Origin: Oxyruncus cristatus
Lineage: Eukaryota; Chordata; Aves; Passeriformes; Cotingidae
Direction: 5' to 3'
DNA: 64,000 nt
NCBI GenBank assembly: GCA_013399855.1
Contig: VXAY01004360.1
Coordinates: forward strand, 2,682,836-2,746,835
The stretch's first letter is position 1. Every line of letters begins with the position of its first letter. The translations under genes and the position numbers were made by a program. Under the pieces are notes generated by a model. It was not told the origin of the DNA. It searched no databases and worked only from the letters and a program-made list of their open reading frames with translations. Positions 12,601 through 25,450 of the stretch are shown piece by piece.

Positions 12601-15600
12601 TTTTAACTAAGGCACTGCACTTATTTCAAGCCTACATTCTAAGAGTCTTTACTGCATGTAGAAGAACTAGCCATACTTAGAATTTACATGTGAAATATGA
12701 GGCTTTTATGCAATTAAACACCAATTTTTCCAAACATTAACTTTCATTTTGACAGTGTATCAAATATAAAATCAAATTAAAATCACACTACTTTGCTATA
12801 TATCTAATGAAGATGTCAATTAAGATATATGAAGTTTATACCATTTGAAAGTATTCATGTTTTCATCTATTACAAAAATAAAGAATTTTTTTTCTAAATT
12901 AATCATTAAACTGCAAGCTACTTAATCAAGTACTAAACTGCTTCCAAGAGTCCCATTATGGAGCAAGAAAACATCAAAGGAAAGCTACTGTAAAAATCAC
13001 CTAACAAACTGCTTGAATTGAAAATAAATACGAAAATTTTTAAAATAATTTTATTTGGTCAACAAACAAAGCATTCATGTTTATTTGTGCCGAATGAACC
13101 ACTGAAAAGTGTAACGTTTTACAACAGTTCTATAAAACTACTTATATCTAATTCTGTGTTATTAATAAAAGCACTCTTTCAGAGTTTGTCCTTCCAAACC
13201 CTTTAACCTTTTCTGTCATTAGGGCTGACTGATAAGCCACCAGCTGTTTTTTTTCTTCCCTGTGCTACAATGCATTCTCTTCCTTTTTAAGGCTAGTATA
13301 CCGAAGCAACAAACAGCAGGACTTAAGCTAGCAGCTAGAATGTCACAATCCTATATATTTAGCTCCCATCTCATTTATTGCCATCCCTCAGTGTCAACCA
13401 TTTAATGTCCCTTTAGCTCCAGTCTCCGACATTCCTCATAGAGCTGACAACACTGCAGGCTGGATCAGCAGACAGAAGATACAAGAACACACAACAACAG
13501 AGACCTTATCAGCTGTCAAAAACAAAAGCCATGCTTTGTCAAACACACTCAAGGCAAAAAGCATTTTGGGTTTTGTCTCCCTCCCACCATTTCTGAACTA
13601 ATTTTTACTGTCTATAAATTGTGTAGTTGTTTGTACAAATATTAAATTTAGATCTTCAGTGAAATAGCAATTTGGGGGTTTAACATGTTTACTTAGCAAC
13701 ATGGTATCTTCACTTAATAGGTTAGAAACCCTCCTGTTTTTACTATCCTAATTTACAGTATTTGCTTCACTTCTGCTTTCTCAATACTTTTCCTACATAA
13801 TATAAACTATGTCAAAGTCACATTTGCTTTACATTTAAGGTTGTTTTTAACATTAACCCTTTTCCTCATGCCACAAGTTTAGAGAAAACCTTAATCGTGT
13901 CGTTTCAACTCCACTTCAAATAACTATAAAATAATACCCCTCAAAATGAATTTTATGCTACATGTTCTGTTCATGTAAAAAACACTAATCTAATTACTGT
14001 CATATTTTGGAAATAATTGGATTTTAAATTGCTTAGAATTATCAACATAAGTGAGAAAGCTGTAAAGATAGACAAATTAAGAATTTCATGGTTTTAAAAT
14101 GGGAATCTCTGTTATCATTAAGAGTCCCATTTGCAATTATTTAAAGGCCCACAGAACCATTTGGTAGTTCCCTCCTTTAAGTGGTCATAAAAACCTTTAA
14201 ACAGTAATTGAAAGATTGTTAACAGAAACTCTCTCAGGAAATTAGATCATGTGAACAATCTAATAGCAGGCATGCTTAAGCAAGATAGTGAATAATCTCT
14301 TTCATCCTATTCACTAAGATGAGGTTCTCAGAACAGTGACAAGACATCAGTTTCAATAACACCAGGAGATGAGTAAAAATTGTTCAATTCCATGCTCTAC
14401 TTGGGAATCGTGACACATTTATCTAGAGAATTAACAAGTTGTGCTGTGTGTAAATCGGTCTCCAAAACCTAATTGTAGGATCCAGCAGTGCCCTCTAAGC
14501 CTCACAGTTTACATCATTAAACTCATATTCCAATAACAAAGGATCCTCAGGATATACAGTCCAACAACTAATTTCCATAATAATACCTTTTAATTAGATG
14601 TGACTACATGTGACATTACCCAAGGCACTTAAAGTTGGCAATTCAGCTGTAGACTACTTCCATTTCTCAGTAATTACAAGTGAGAAAGATACATTTAAAT
14701 TGGAGCGCCACTGCAGATAGTGATACTATAGTTAAAAATACTTACCAGAAATGGAAATTCTTAGACTTAAGGGACACTATTCCCTTTTTATAATTTACCA
14801 GAGAAATGCAGTCACTTTTCCTCCTCTCAAAAGGAAGAACTGAAAGCACAAAACTAGGCTTTGAGGTTATACTCAAGTTTACAAAAAGGAGAGGTGCTCA
14901 GTAACCACTTCATTTTATCTCACTGGAACTTTGGAAGAGTTCTGCATCCCTTTCAGGCAACAGATTTTAAGATGAGTTATTCCGTCTTTTATAATTCTAA
15001 TTTGCGAAAATGTATTTATTAGCCACCTTGAAAGATGGGAAGGGAGGAAACACAGAAATTGCACACTCCCAAATCAGAAGGCCTTAAAGCTATTATATAT
15101 TATATAAATAGTAATTACTATTTTTTCCCTCCACAACACCACACTGACAAGCAAAGTTAAAGTAGTAAAGCAGAACACCAAGCAATAGAGCAAGTAAACC
15201 CATGATAAAGATGCGTAGTATTGTTTTGTGGATAAAGGTTAGGCATTACCAATTACAACTATGATGAAAGTTTCCATATTCAAGCAAGATATCTTGGGAA
15301 AAAAAAGCATTTTATCAAATTTCTGGAGTGAGTGACAAGCTAAGGTATTTAACATTCCCAAATTTAAACATGCTTTTCATTCATGTGACTGTTTTTGTTT
15401 AATTTAACTGATTAAATTGACATTTATAATCACAACTGGTATCAGATAGTTTTTGCTTTGCTCCTTTAACTTTTAAACACATTTGAGTATTGGTAACACA
15501 GCTACAATCTCGTCCATAGACAAAAAGCTCTTTAATGAAACAACCTGAATTTTATGAATTCAAGGGTGAAGGTGAACAGAATTCTCACCTCATTTAAGAC

Positions 15601-18600
15601 AAATCAACTTCTGAAATACCTGTTTCTATATTTAAATATACTAAAAATACTCCACGTATTTCAATAATCAGAACTATGAAACCTCACATTTTAAACAGAA
15701 ACATCCCGCTTAGTCGTAGGAGCTTTGTACATACCCATCAATTTCCATACATAGTTTACACTGCATTAAGTTCATTACGAGTTCATTTACCAAATTAGGT
15801 CTAGAATTTCATGTCCTGAAAATAGTGAAACATGTCACAGAATGCAATTTTAAATTTTTTCATCAAAACAAAAGCAATCCCCTCCAAAAAGCTTAGAACA
15901 GTAGGATTATATAATTGGTAGCATTTCTTATTCTACTACACACTTTAAGTAACATCCTTCAACCAAGTGTAAAAGAATTTAAGCACTACATATGTACCTG
16001 CTGCTGTAGAATTATTTCTTCTACAAGAGAAATAATAAATAGATTTCTCAGTGTTGACCGTATTTAAAGTGAAAAATCGAATAAATAATTTCATTCACCT
16101 TCTGAAAAGATTGTTACAAAAAGTGTTCACTATATGTATGTACAGCTGCCAGAATCAGTAAGCTAGCAAAATTCAAGCCTAAAACAGCAGAACAGGTCAG
16201 AAACACAGAAAACAGTTCAAAGTATAGCCCTCAGTATTTCCTTTAGTGTCTTAAGGTCTAATCTACCTTGTTTGCTCTAAATGACTTCTGCTAAAAGCTT
16301 AACTCTCTGCTCTAACTGTAAGAAAGTAATGCATAAAAAGAGAAATGAGTCAAAACTAAAAAGCCACTGAAACACCTTCAAAAGCTCACCTAACTGGCAA
16401 CCTTTAAGGGTACAAGTCTCACAACATAAGCGCAATAAAATTATGTGCTTCAGCCAGCAACAAGCAGTACAGAGAAGCAGCATTACAGTCTAATAAATAA
16501 AGTAATAGTAGCACCTTTAGATATCAAATCGCATTGAATCTATTATCCTAAACATCTACAAGTACAACACTACTCAAAGAGCAGGGTATCAACAATTATT
16601 ACATTTGGGTTTCATTTCTAGTTTTTGTCTCTTATTCTGGGGATTTTAAAGTAAAGAGACTGGTATTACCACTTTATGCAGTTCTGTGATGACCAACGTC
16701 ACTGCAGACACTGCAACAGAATAGGAACTACCTCGTGTTTCCCACAGGAGGAACAGCACAAGAAAGAGTTACCATAAAGCTTTTCTATGTACTTCAAGTT
16801 TACATGCCAATCTACCAGTCCGTAGTGACTTAAGATATAGAAATATGTTATCTGGCAGGCCCTACTTATACTACAAAGCTGGAGTTTCAGGTCTCTTTCA
16901 TTTCAGCTTGCCCATCAACTGACACACAGAAGAAACTGAAATCCTTCAGAAAGACCCACAAGCCGTGGTTTACAAATTTTCCAGGTCTCAAGGGAAACAT
17001 ATGCACTTAAAGGAGATTGCTTGGAAGAAAAAAAAATTATGCAAAATATTATTTTGGCCAGAATAACTTGAAAAAATCTAAAGAGATCAAAGCCTAAGAA
17101 ATACTATTTTTGTACTGGTGCTGAGTGACAGTAACTTTGCTTTACTTTTAATGCCAGGGACGTTCACTTTAAAAACAACAGCAATCAAGTAGTAAAATAA
17201 GTTCAAACTATAAAATTCAAGCAATTAGGTTAAACAGTATGAGCCAGACGTTTAATATGTTAATTTGAATAATATATTCATTATCATCTGTACTTAAGAT
17301 ACATTAGCAAGATAACTGGTCATTTCCACTAATCACAATAATAAATTTGGAACAATAATAGAGAGATATCTACTTAATGAAGCATTTACATTCTTAGACT
17401 ACCTGTACTTTTCACAGGAAAAAAAAAATCTGATAAAATTGCTGCATATTTAAGACAACTTTAAATCAGAATTCAGCTTACAATCTGTCCAGAGAAAGCA
17501 GTCCCTGTATCACTGACAACACGGCAAAGCCCTCAGTGTCCTTTGACACCACAGATCATAATGTTTGCAACTACAATGAACTTGAATTTTTAGGTCAGTA
17601 TGTTCTGATTGTTTACAAACCACATAGCTGAGAGATACTGATCACACTTATGTCAGTACTCTACAGAAACAGAAGCCTTCTGAAAAAGCATTGCTCAAAC
17701 TAAGCAAATGAAGTCTTGGGTGGATGAATGCACACGATTAGGACAGGTGCATGAGCTTTCCTGCTGAGAGTGAGCACTATGCTGTGCAATAAGAGACAAC
17801 TGAGTGCAAGTGACACATAAAAAGAAACTGGCTGCTCATCAAGCAACATTATTTTTCTTAAAATACTGAGTATATTTGAACGAAAAAGAATTCATTCAGT
17901 TTCAACATAATGTAGCAAATTTCAAGAAGAATCAGCGTCTTCACAGAATTCACTACTTTACACTGCTCTTAAGATAGAGAAACAAAACCTAAAAGCTTAG
18001 AACTGTGAATTAATATTACACCAAAGTAACTGAAATGGTAAAAATGCAGAGAACAACCACCCTGGTTCTTCTGAATTATGGAACAAATTCAGATCAGAAA
18101 TGAATGCTATAAATGCAACATTACACCGAAAACTTTTCTTTGACAAGTGATATACATGTTTTAATGTAATAATGAGTTAAGAACTTCAGAAACACCATAA
18201 CCTAAAAACACCTTTTTAAAAAAGCTTGACCATATTGCTTAAAAGGTAACTTTATTTAAAATTAATATGCACCCCCAAGGCTTGTGGGTAGACTTACTCC
18301 ACTAATAAACAGAAGGCCTTTTAGCATGGAGAGCATGTAAACTGATTTTTATCTAAGGATGGGGTTTAAGAGAGATACAAAGAAAATACCAAGCTGATGT
18401 TGTGACTGGAACTCAAAACTACTTTTAATAGCAATTCAGGATGGGGCTTGCTGCTTTCTTACCGTGGTAAAAGAGAGAGCAAACACAATTAGCAAAGACT
18501 TGCATTTCACTAATCTACCTGTATAAAGTTACCAAACTCATGCTGACCTCTGACAGGAAAGCACTGAATTACTTTTGCAAGGGCAACTCCATAGAAACCT

Positions 18601-20651
18601 GAGTGTACAAACAGTAATACCTAAACTACAGAGCTACTAAAATGGAAAAAATATCTAATACATCTGCCAAAAGCTTACTGACCATTGCGGGGTGGCGGGG
18701 GGGGTGGACACAGATAGCACGGTACTGTAATTCTCAGGTTAAATTTCTGGGGAAAGTACTGCAACTTAGTGCTATAGGTCTCCTCTAACTGATCAGAAGG
18801 GGGGGAAAAAAGGTTTAAAAACCTCTTTATTCTCAAGAAATGTTTTTTCTCTCTATTTCCTCCTTCCTTAAAACACTGTACTTCTCAAATACCAGCCCCA
18901 TATCCTTCCGGAGTCCATTTCAGTTCTCTGAAGCAAAGGGAAGATCTGTTCTTGACTTTGAGCAAGGGAATGCAACCACTACGGATTCTGATGCCTAAAC
19001 AGTATTTTGCAAATTCTCATATGTGTTTTAAACACAAACTCTACCTTGCCCTCTTAAGTATGGTTTTAGCACTTGATGTATTTCCATGTTCACTGCAGTT
19101 CCAATCCTAGTTGAAGTACATTAGACGTTAAAACAAGCTCAGCAGGTATACCCATGCACACCTGACCTATCCAAAACAGCCAGCAAAAAAATCATGTTGA
19201 AACACTTGTTCCTCTCTGTATAAAACTCTTTTTTCCTACAATAAAACTTTGAAAGAACAGATTGAACAAAAACTCCATGTAAAACAAAATCAATATCCCA
19301 CAAATATCTCTGCCTCACAGCTGACCTTCCATTATTTGTATTTGCACATAGCTCTTCCATACTTGAGTCTTCCAGGAGCTACTACACAAAGTAGAAGTTC
19401 TAAGGGGAAAGCAAAAGCAAGCACAAACTGACACAAGAGTTGTAAACCATGAAACCACGCACCCAAACATTTTTGTAGTCCGTGAAAGAAAGAAATGTAT
19501 GCGCACAAAGTGCAGAATTCAAAACAAAAGAGTGTATTAAGACAGCTCTGATCAAAGAGATTGGCCATTGAAAGCCTGACTCCACACAGAAAATGACATG
19601 AGCCATAATGAAAGGCACCATGTGAGCAAAAACAAGCATGATGGATGTTGACAGCTAGACTTGCTCTTCAAAAGTTCAGTTGGACACCTTCTTTGCAACC
19701 TAATTCCCAAAATTAGACATTTTTAATAAGATACATTTATTAGAATAATTTTAGATATTTTGTTCAGGGAAAAGTAACAGCCATTTAGTCCAACTGTTTG
19801 GACTAATTTTCTAGACTGCTATTCTCCTTTAGCAATTGGCTTCCCTATATACACACACTCCTCTTCATCCATGGGGAGCAGAGGCTCCCAAATGTACAAC
19901 AGCACTAGCTGTTTACGTCATATTAGAGGATTCCTACTCTTAGGAGTTAGATCTGTATACTAGTTAAACAAGAAAAATAATCCACTACTTTCTGCTAGAA
20001 TTGTCATATACATGCGGGACATGGCTTGTATATAAACATGTATATAAAACTAGAAGTCTAATCTTATGACATTAGTTTGAAGAAGCTACTAACATAAACA
20101 TCACCATAAAAACAACGTCCTGACAAATATGTTCAACTTGTGTGTCAGTACCAGAAGCAACTCATTTCTTCTCCCAGATTGTGGAATTTACTTTGAAAAA
20201 TATCAAGGGAAGCAGAGTAAACAGCATTTGCTTTAGCAAAATCTTTACTTGTCCTACCTCTGCCCTACCTTCCTTTTCTATGTTTTTTTTTTTACACACA
20301 TACACAAAATCAGAATCCGCAGAGAGCAAAGCTTGAAAGTAAGAATCAAATGGGAATAAGAACATTAACAGATAAATTACAAGGTAATCGCCTAACTTAA
20401 TTGCACTAAATTCTTGAAGAGTTTAACAGGGAAGAAATAATGGAGATATGGGAACCAAGTTAATTGGTACTACTCTGCCAATGCTGAGCCTGTAAAATTA
20501 CTATCAGGGACTAAAGGACAGCATTTTTAATTACAATGTACTTTAAACTGTCTTCCATCCTTCTGCCTTCTGCCCTGAGTACAAGTTCTGGAGATCTGAC
20601 TAGCATATTTCTGAATAAAGTTATGACAATGTCGGTCATCTTTCAGCTATG

Positions 20652-20716
20652 AAAAAAAAAAACAACCAAAAAAAAAACCCAAAAAACCCCCCACACAACA
20701 AAAACACACAAAACCC
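20652..20716. repeat. A/C-rich low-complexity tract
   Basis: About 65 bp composed almost wholly of A and C on the plus strand (AAAAAACCCCCC-type blocks). The QKI transcript would carry it as a U/G-rich stretch. Confidence 0.75.
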
Positions 20717-23700
20717 AGCTCTTGAGTGTGAAGCAGGGTTTAAGAAAAACTTACTGTCAATAGGTGAATAGGTCAGTAATGGAAGTGTATCTAACAAAAC
20801 GTTACACAGAAAGAGTAAAAAAATCTTCATACAAATACTAAGGCATCTCTCCATTTTATCAGCATCTAAACGAAGAGGCCCTTTGTCAATCTATTCCCTT
20901 AACCACGTGCAACCACAGCACGTAAAACCTCTCATGAATATATAAAGTTCAAATTTAATTTTGAACTTTTTGCTCCCACTACTTCTACTAGAATTTTTTC
21001 CAATGATCTTACTCAGACATAAAATACTTTCATCCCAAATCTTCCTTCAGCACTGCCAGTATTCTGTAGCCTGAGTTTATTTACAGAGAACAGTTATATT
21101 CCCTCTTTCCTTCCCATTACAAGGGTAAACAAGGCCAGGTCTTTTAGCTTCCTTCCCTGTTTACCACTAGGGAATGAAAAGCTTAAGTAAAAGAACCAGA
21201 ACAATAAATAAAGATGATGTTATCATTTTCCTAATCCGTATTAGGGATGCTATTAAACTCTGATATTACCAAATTGAAAAAGGATTTAAACGTTTTGTCA
21301 GTAAGTTCCCCATAGTAAAATGAATCCCCGTGTTCATCGTTCTGTTGTACTAATTAAACAGTTTCAACTAAAATGGCCAGAAAGTACGCACAAGCTGTTT
21401 ATCACTGCTGGCCTTTGAGCTTCAGTATACTCAAAGGACACGCTACTTCAGATGCGATAATTACTGAGTTCTTACATTTTTACTGAAGAGGCACAGAAGA
21501 GTTCCAATAGAGAATTTCACATTAATCAGAGCTAACAGGGTACTTATTAATAATAAAGCCATGATTATAATAGAAAAAACATTTATTCAGTTCAACATTT
21601 GTAGGTACTAATTCCAAAAACTGTTTCAATTGATATCAGGCAGAAAGTTTAGTCTCAGTTCTTTAGGGAAATTCAAGAATATTAATCGTTTATCTGAAGC
21701 ATAAGAAATGCTAAAGACTATTAACTATTCATCCACAAACAATAGCTTATCCTCCATTCTCTGCCTCTTAAGAGCTCAATAATTTTTCTGACATCTTTTC
21801 TTTTTACTTTTTTAAACTCTGACGGAGGGTTGGAAATGCCTTCAAACTGTAACACCAAAGACTTACACAAGGGTACAAACATTACACTGCAGAGAACATA
21901 CTTCTAACTGAAGGGCAAAATAGGGACAAGTAACGGAATTTCATTTTCTGGGTGCCTTTTGCACAGTTTCTCTCTCAAGTTTCAGGAGCATATACATCAT
22001 TCAGAAAATCTAAGTAGCTCAACTCTAATACTAAAATTTCTATAAAGTTTAAACACCTTTCAAGGGTGCTAGAAGAAAATGATACAAATATACCCAAACT
22101 GCCAAATTGTAGCTTGGAATGAAAAAAAATGTGTCAGAAAGCAGACCATTCTAACAGTTACACAATTGTGACTGCGATCACATCATGGAAAAATGCTCCT
22201 TATTAACACAGTACACCAAAGAAAGTTAGCCCTTGTTTAGCAAGACTTTTGCATACCTTCCAATTACTAGCACAGAAATAGAAACTCAGCCTCTAAATGG
22301 TCAGAATTTAAAAACTACAGGCTGTTTCAGACTATTTTTTTTGAAAGTTGAACCTTGCATCAACTATAGTCTTTGAATAAATATTAAGATAAAAATACTC
22401 AATATACACTCATATAAAAAAATAAATTATTGAGAGTCTATAGGGGCTTTTATATATTTATTTTAGCTTTTAAATTCAATTTTATATATTCTTTACTTAG
22501 TGTGGGTAACCAAAGGATAGTCAAACAATAATATCAACATGATGTAGCATATGAAAATTTACTGTTTCATCTTTTATACAGATATGTATGCACGTATGTT
22601 TATACATACACTTATAAAACATATTTGTTTAAACTTAGGGCAGACCATTATTTTTATGCCTCACAAGTAATTGAGGATTCTGTGCACCAAATGGCACCGT
22701 AATACTGCCCGTTGTTCACTACAGTCAACTAATCAACATGCTCAAAATTCTGTGTCAAAAATATTTACCAGAGCAAAAGTTTATTAGAACATTTCACTGA
22801 TTACTTTATTTTTTAAAATTTTCTGTTACTAAATATACAAAAGAAAAAAAGTTTCTCGTCACTCTGAGCAACTTTATGTTTATCCAACTTCACGCCTTTG
22901 TAAGGTAGGTAAGTTGGAAGAAAACTATGGCAATGGAAAGAATTAACTAGATTCATCTGACAAAAATCACTGATAGTCTGCACAGTATGTCTTTCCTATA
23001 TCTGGTAACAACTGAATTAATTGCTAAATGTAAGAAATTTCACATAATACTGTGAAAATTGTAGTAGGTGATAATTTTTATCCTTTCATGCAAATTTAAC
23101 TTCACAAGTGAAATTAATACTTAACAGTGAGTTTTATGTTTGTTGGGTTTTCTTTTAAACAAGTTAGAATCACTGTACTCCAGACCTTCTGAATGCCATG
23201 CTAGCCTGAATTCAAAGCAGCTCACTTGATTTCTAACTTGCAAAAAGATCTTAGAAAGGGCCTACATACAAAAATCACAGCTTTTTTTTGTATGTAGTCA
23301 TATGTTCTAGTTCATTAAGCAATTACTGAGGCTGTGCATATCCTATTCCAAGTAGCTATAAACAAATACAGACAACACGTACACAAGCACAAGCACAGAG
23401 AGAACACTGGGCTCAGCTCCCCAATAAAGCTTGAACTACCAGTGGTAGAAGCTGCATGTTTTCTAGCACACATTTCACATCATCTCACAAGAAGGAACTA
23501 CCTTTTTATTCCAGGTCACATGTATACAAATCACAAGTTTCTCTAACTTCTGAATGTATGAGAGTTTATTAAAATAAATTAGTGAACTCCTCAAGGACTT
23601 TCTTCTGAAGGTACACAAAGAGCTAGCACTAGCTAGTGAAATCGTACACCTGAAGTTACACAAGTGCTTTCACAGTAACTAGACAACCTCTTTTCTGCTT

Positions 23701-24083
23701 ATTTACATTATATTTGATAATTAACTGACAGTGAAGAGCTAAGGTACTAAAGCTCTGACTTCTAGAACAGCAGTTTAATAATAATAGTTATGGGAAAACC
23801 AACTCCTTTTTTCTTGCTTACTTGTGATCCTCGTACAGCACGGATCAACTACTACAAATAACTAAGGCAACTCTTCACAAAGAGTGCATTGTCAAGTTAT
23901 GAAACCAAGACTTCAATTAGTAAGCAAAGCTTTAAAAAGCCACTAAGCAATATAACTCTATGATATATGCAGGTATTGAGGTCCCGAGCTACTTACATGG
24001 CTTTATGGAATTGCATAGCATAGTTCCTCTCAAAAATCTGTCATTCCAAAGAGTTTCAAAAGAAGCAATGTTTCTGGTATGGG

Positions 24084-24125
24084 TGTATGTATGCATGTGC
24101 ATATATGTATATAATACATATGTTT
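24084..24125. repeat. Degenerate TATG microsatellite
   Basis: Imperfect TGTATG/CATGTGCATATATG steps over about 40 bp. It is a simple repeat of low purity. Confidence 0.6.
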
Positions 24126-25274
24126 AATTGGAAGAAAAACACAATGGAACAGGAGAGAGATGTCCTTACTGCCACTGCAAATTCTCTTAATGCTTTTCCC
24201 AGTAGAGGCACTAACTCCAAAGCAAAACAACTTTATGAAAACTGGAAAGGGAGAAGAGACATTTGCCTAAATATTCTGTCCTGAATAATGACTTACACTT
24301 AACTTTCTTAATGGAGCACAATCAGGTTTAATTTAGAAGCCTGTATGTTGTAAGCAGCACTGAAATAACGAAAACTCAATTTGGAGAGCTTAATTTAATT
24401 AACCACATGAAGAAAAGCCACAGAAATACACAAGTGTTACCTCCATTTTTTAGTGTTCTATACTTTGCTCCCCTTTATACCACATCAATGTGCAAATGCC
24501 TTACTTGAACACTGCACTTCACCATTGCAACAGAACCTTTAAGTTCTACTAGAGGAGAATAATACCATTTATTATTTTGCCACTGATCAATTAAAATGGT
24601 TGGCGTAGTTGGGGCAGATTTTGACAGGACTACTTTTTCCCAAGTAGTTTAAAACCACTCAGACGAGAGAAGCTCAGAACAATTCTTCTAATTAAAATGA
24701 AACTATTCTCCCTCAGAAGGTAAGTGTACAATAGAACTGCACACTCAGTGGAGAACACAACACGGCAGGCAAGCAACAAGCTTTGCTTAAGCAGGGTGGG
24801 GGAAAGAGGGAAGACAGGACAACCAAGCTTAAGATAAAGGCACTTCTATATGCAACAAAACTGGTTACACAGGTATGGGACAAACAGTAATTGAGACTAA
24901 GTACAGTCTCCAAAAGGTCTCTAAATGGGCCTCTAAGCATTCTCCAACTGACTTTTAGAGACACACCAAGAGGAAAAAACAGTTTCCCATGAACTACTTT
25001 CCTCATAAAATTCAATACACAGCATCTCAGGATGGACAGTACTAAATAAACAAGAAAATTCAGATCTTAGATCTATGGCTTACTAATCCATACTAGTTTG
25101 CTGTTTAACACAACCTTCTTCCCCTCACTGCAAATCAAGCCAAGTGGAACATACAATTGATTCCCTAAGAAGTGTCCAAAGCAACTCTGTGCGATCCAAG
25201 GGTAGCATCACATGAAATTTACATTTAAAGACGACCACAAGGATCAAAAAATAATTTAGGGACTAAAAAGATAT

Positions 25275-25280
25275 ACTTAC
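25275..25280 (-). promoter_or_regulatory. QKI: 5' splice site of QKI exon 2
   Basis: The minus strand reads CCAGAT then GTAAGT, a near-perfect U1 consensus in intron positions +1 to +6. It fixes the 3' edge of the exon at 25281 and leaves the reading frame at a codon boundary after Asp95. Confidence 0.9.
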
Positions 25281-25423
25281 ATCTGGATATTCTTTTACAG
25301 GCACATATAGTTTCTCTTGTAACTGTACAATAGGTCCCACAGCATCTGGTAATTCTGCACTTCTCTTCTCCGTACTACCATTTAATGTGTCGTTATACAT
25401 GTCTTTCCGTACTCTGCTAATTT
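25281..25423 (-). CDS. QKI: QKI (quaking) coding exon 2: end of QUA1, linker, start of KH region
   Basis: QKI is a STAR-family RNA-binding protein that binds ACUAAY-type elements and controls splicing, stability and localisation of mRNAs, notably in glia and muscle. On the minus strand this exon is AA plus 47 complete codons, beginning [20 protein letters not shown] and ending VPVKEYPD. From memory this equals residues 49-95 of vertebrate QKI with no difference. The leading AA completes split codon 48 (Glu), a residue of the QUA1 dimerisation domain; the mouse E48G allele destroys dimerisation. The first half therefore ends QUA1 and the last residues enter the KH domain. The exon is 143 nt, starts in phase 1 and ends on a codon boundary after Asp95. 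It is preceded by TTTTTCCCCCCACAG and followed by GTAAGTATAT. It is an internal exon, so there is no start or stop codon. Exon 1 (residues 1-47) must lie beyond 64000, and exon 3 below position 1. Confidence 0.97.
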
Positions 25424-25450
25424 CTGTGGGGGGAAAAACGTATATTAGGC
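25424..25450 (-). promoter_or_regulatory. QKI: 3' splice site of QKI exon 2 with branch-point candidate
   Basis: Reading the minus strand, a CCTAAT branch-point-like motif (candidate adenosine at 25445, 22 nt from the exon) is followed by TTTTTCCCCCC and CAG. This is a short but uninterrupted polypyrimidine tract with a canonical acceptor. It fixes the 5' edge of the exon at 25423. Confidence 0.85.

Larger units (their letters stand above)
1..25280 (-). other. QKI: QKI intron 2, 5' portion
   Basis: Everything below the exon 2 donor is intron, at least 25 kb long and running off the window. I looked on the minus strand for the next exon (KH-domain sequence around FNFVGRILGPRG) and did not see it. 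Recognisable content is a TA/CA microsatellite near 0.7 kb, an L3/CR1-like remnant near 2.4 kb, a G-rich tract at 6.0 kb, a CR1 copy at 9.3-9.65 kb, an A/C tract at 20.7 kb and a TATG-type microsatellite at 24.1 kb. The stretches 2.8-6.0, 6.05-9.3, 9.7-20.6 and 20.7-24.0 kb are AT-rich DNA in which I see no further gene, RNA gene or identifiable repeat. Confidence 0.85.

Noticed and set aside
1..25280. Search for QKI exon 3 (KH domain) on the minus strand
   Set aside because: No match to the expected conserved peptide was seen, so intron 2 appears to extend beyond the window.
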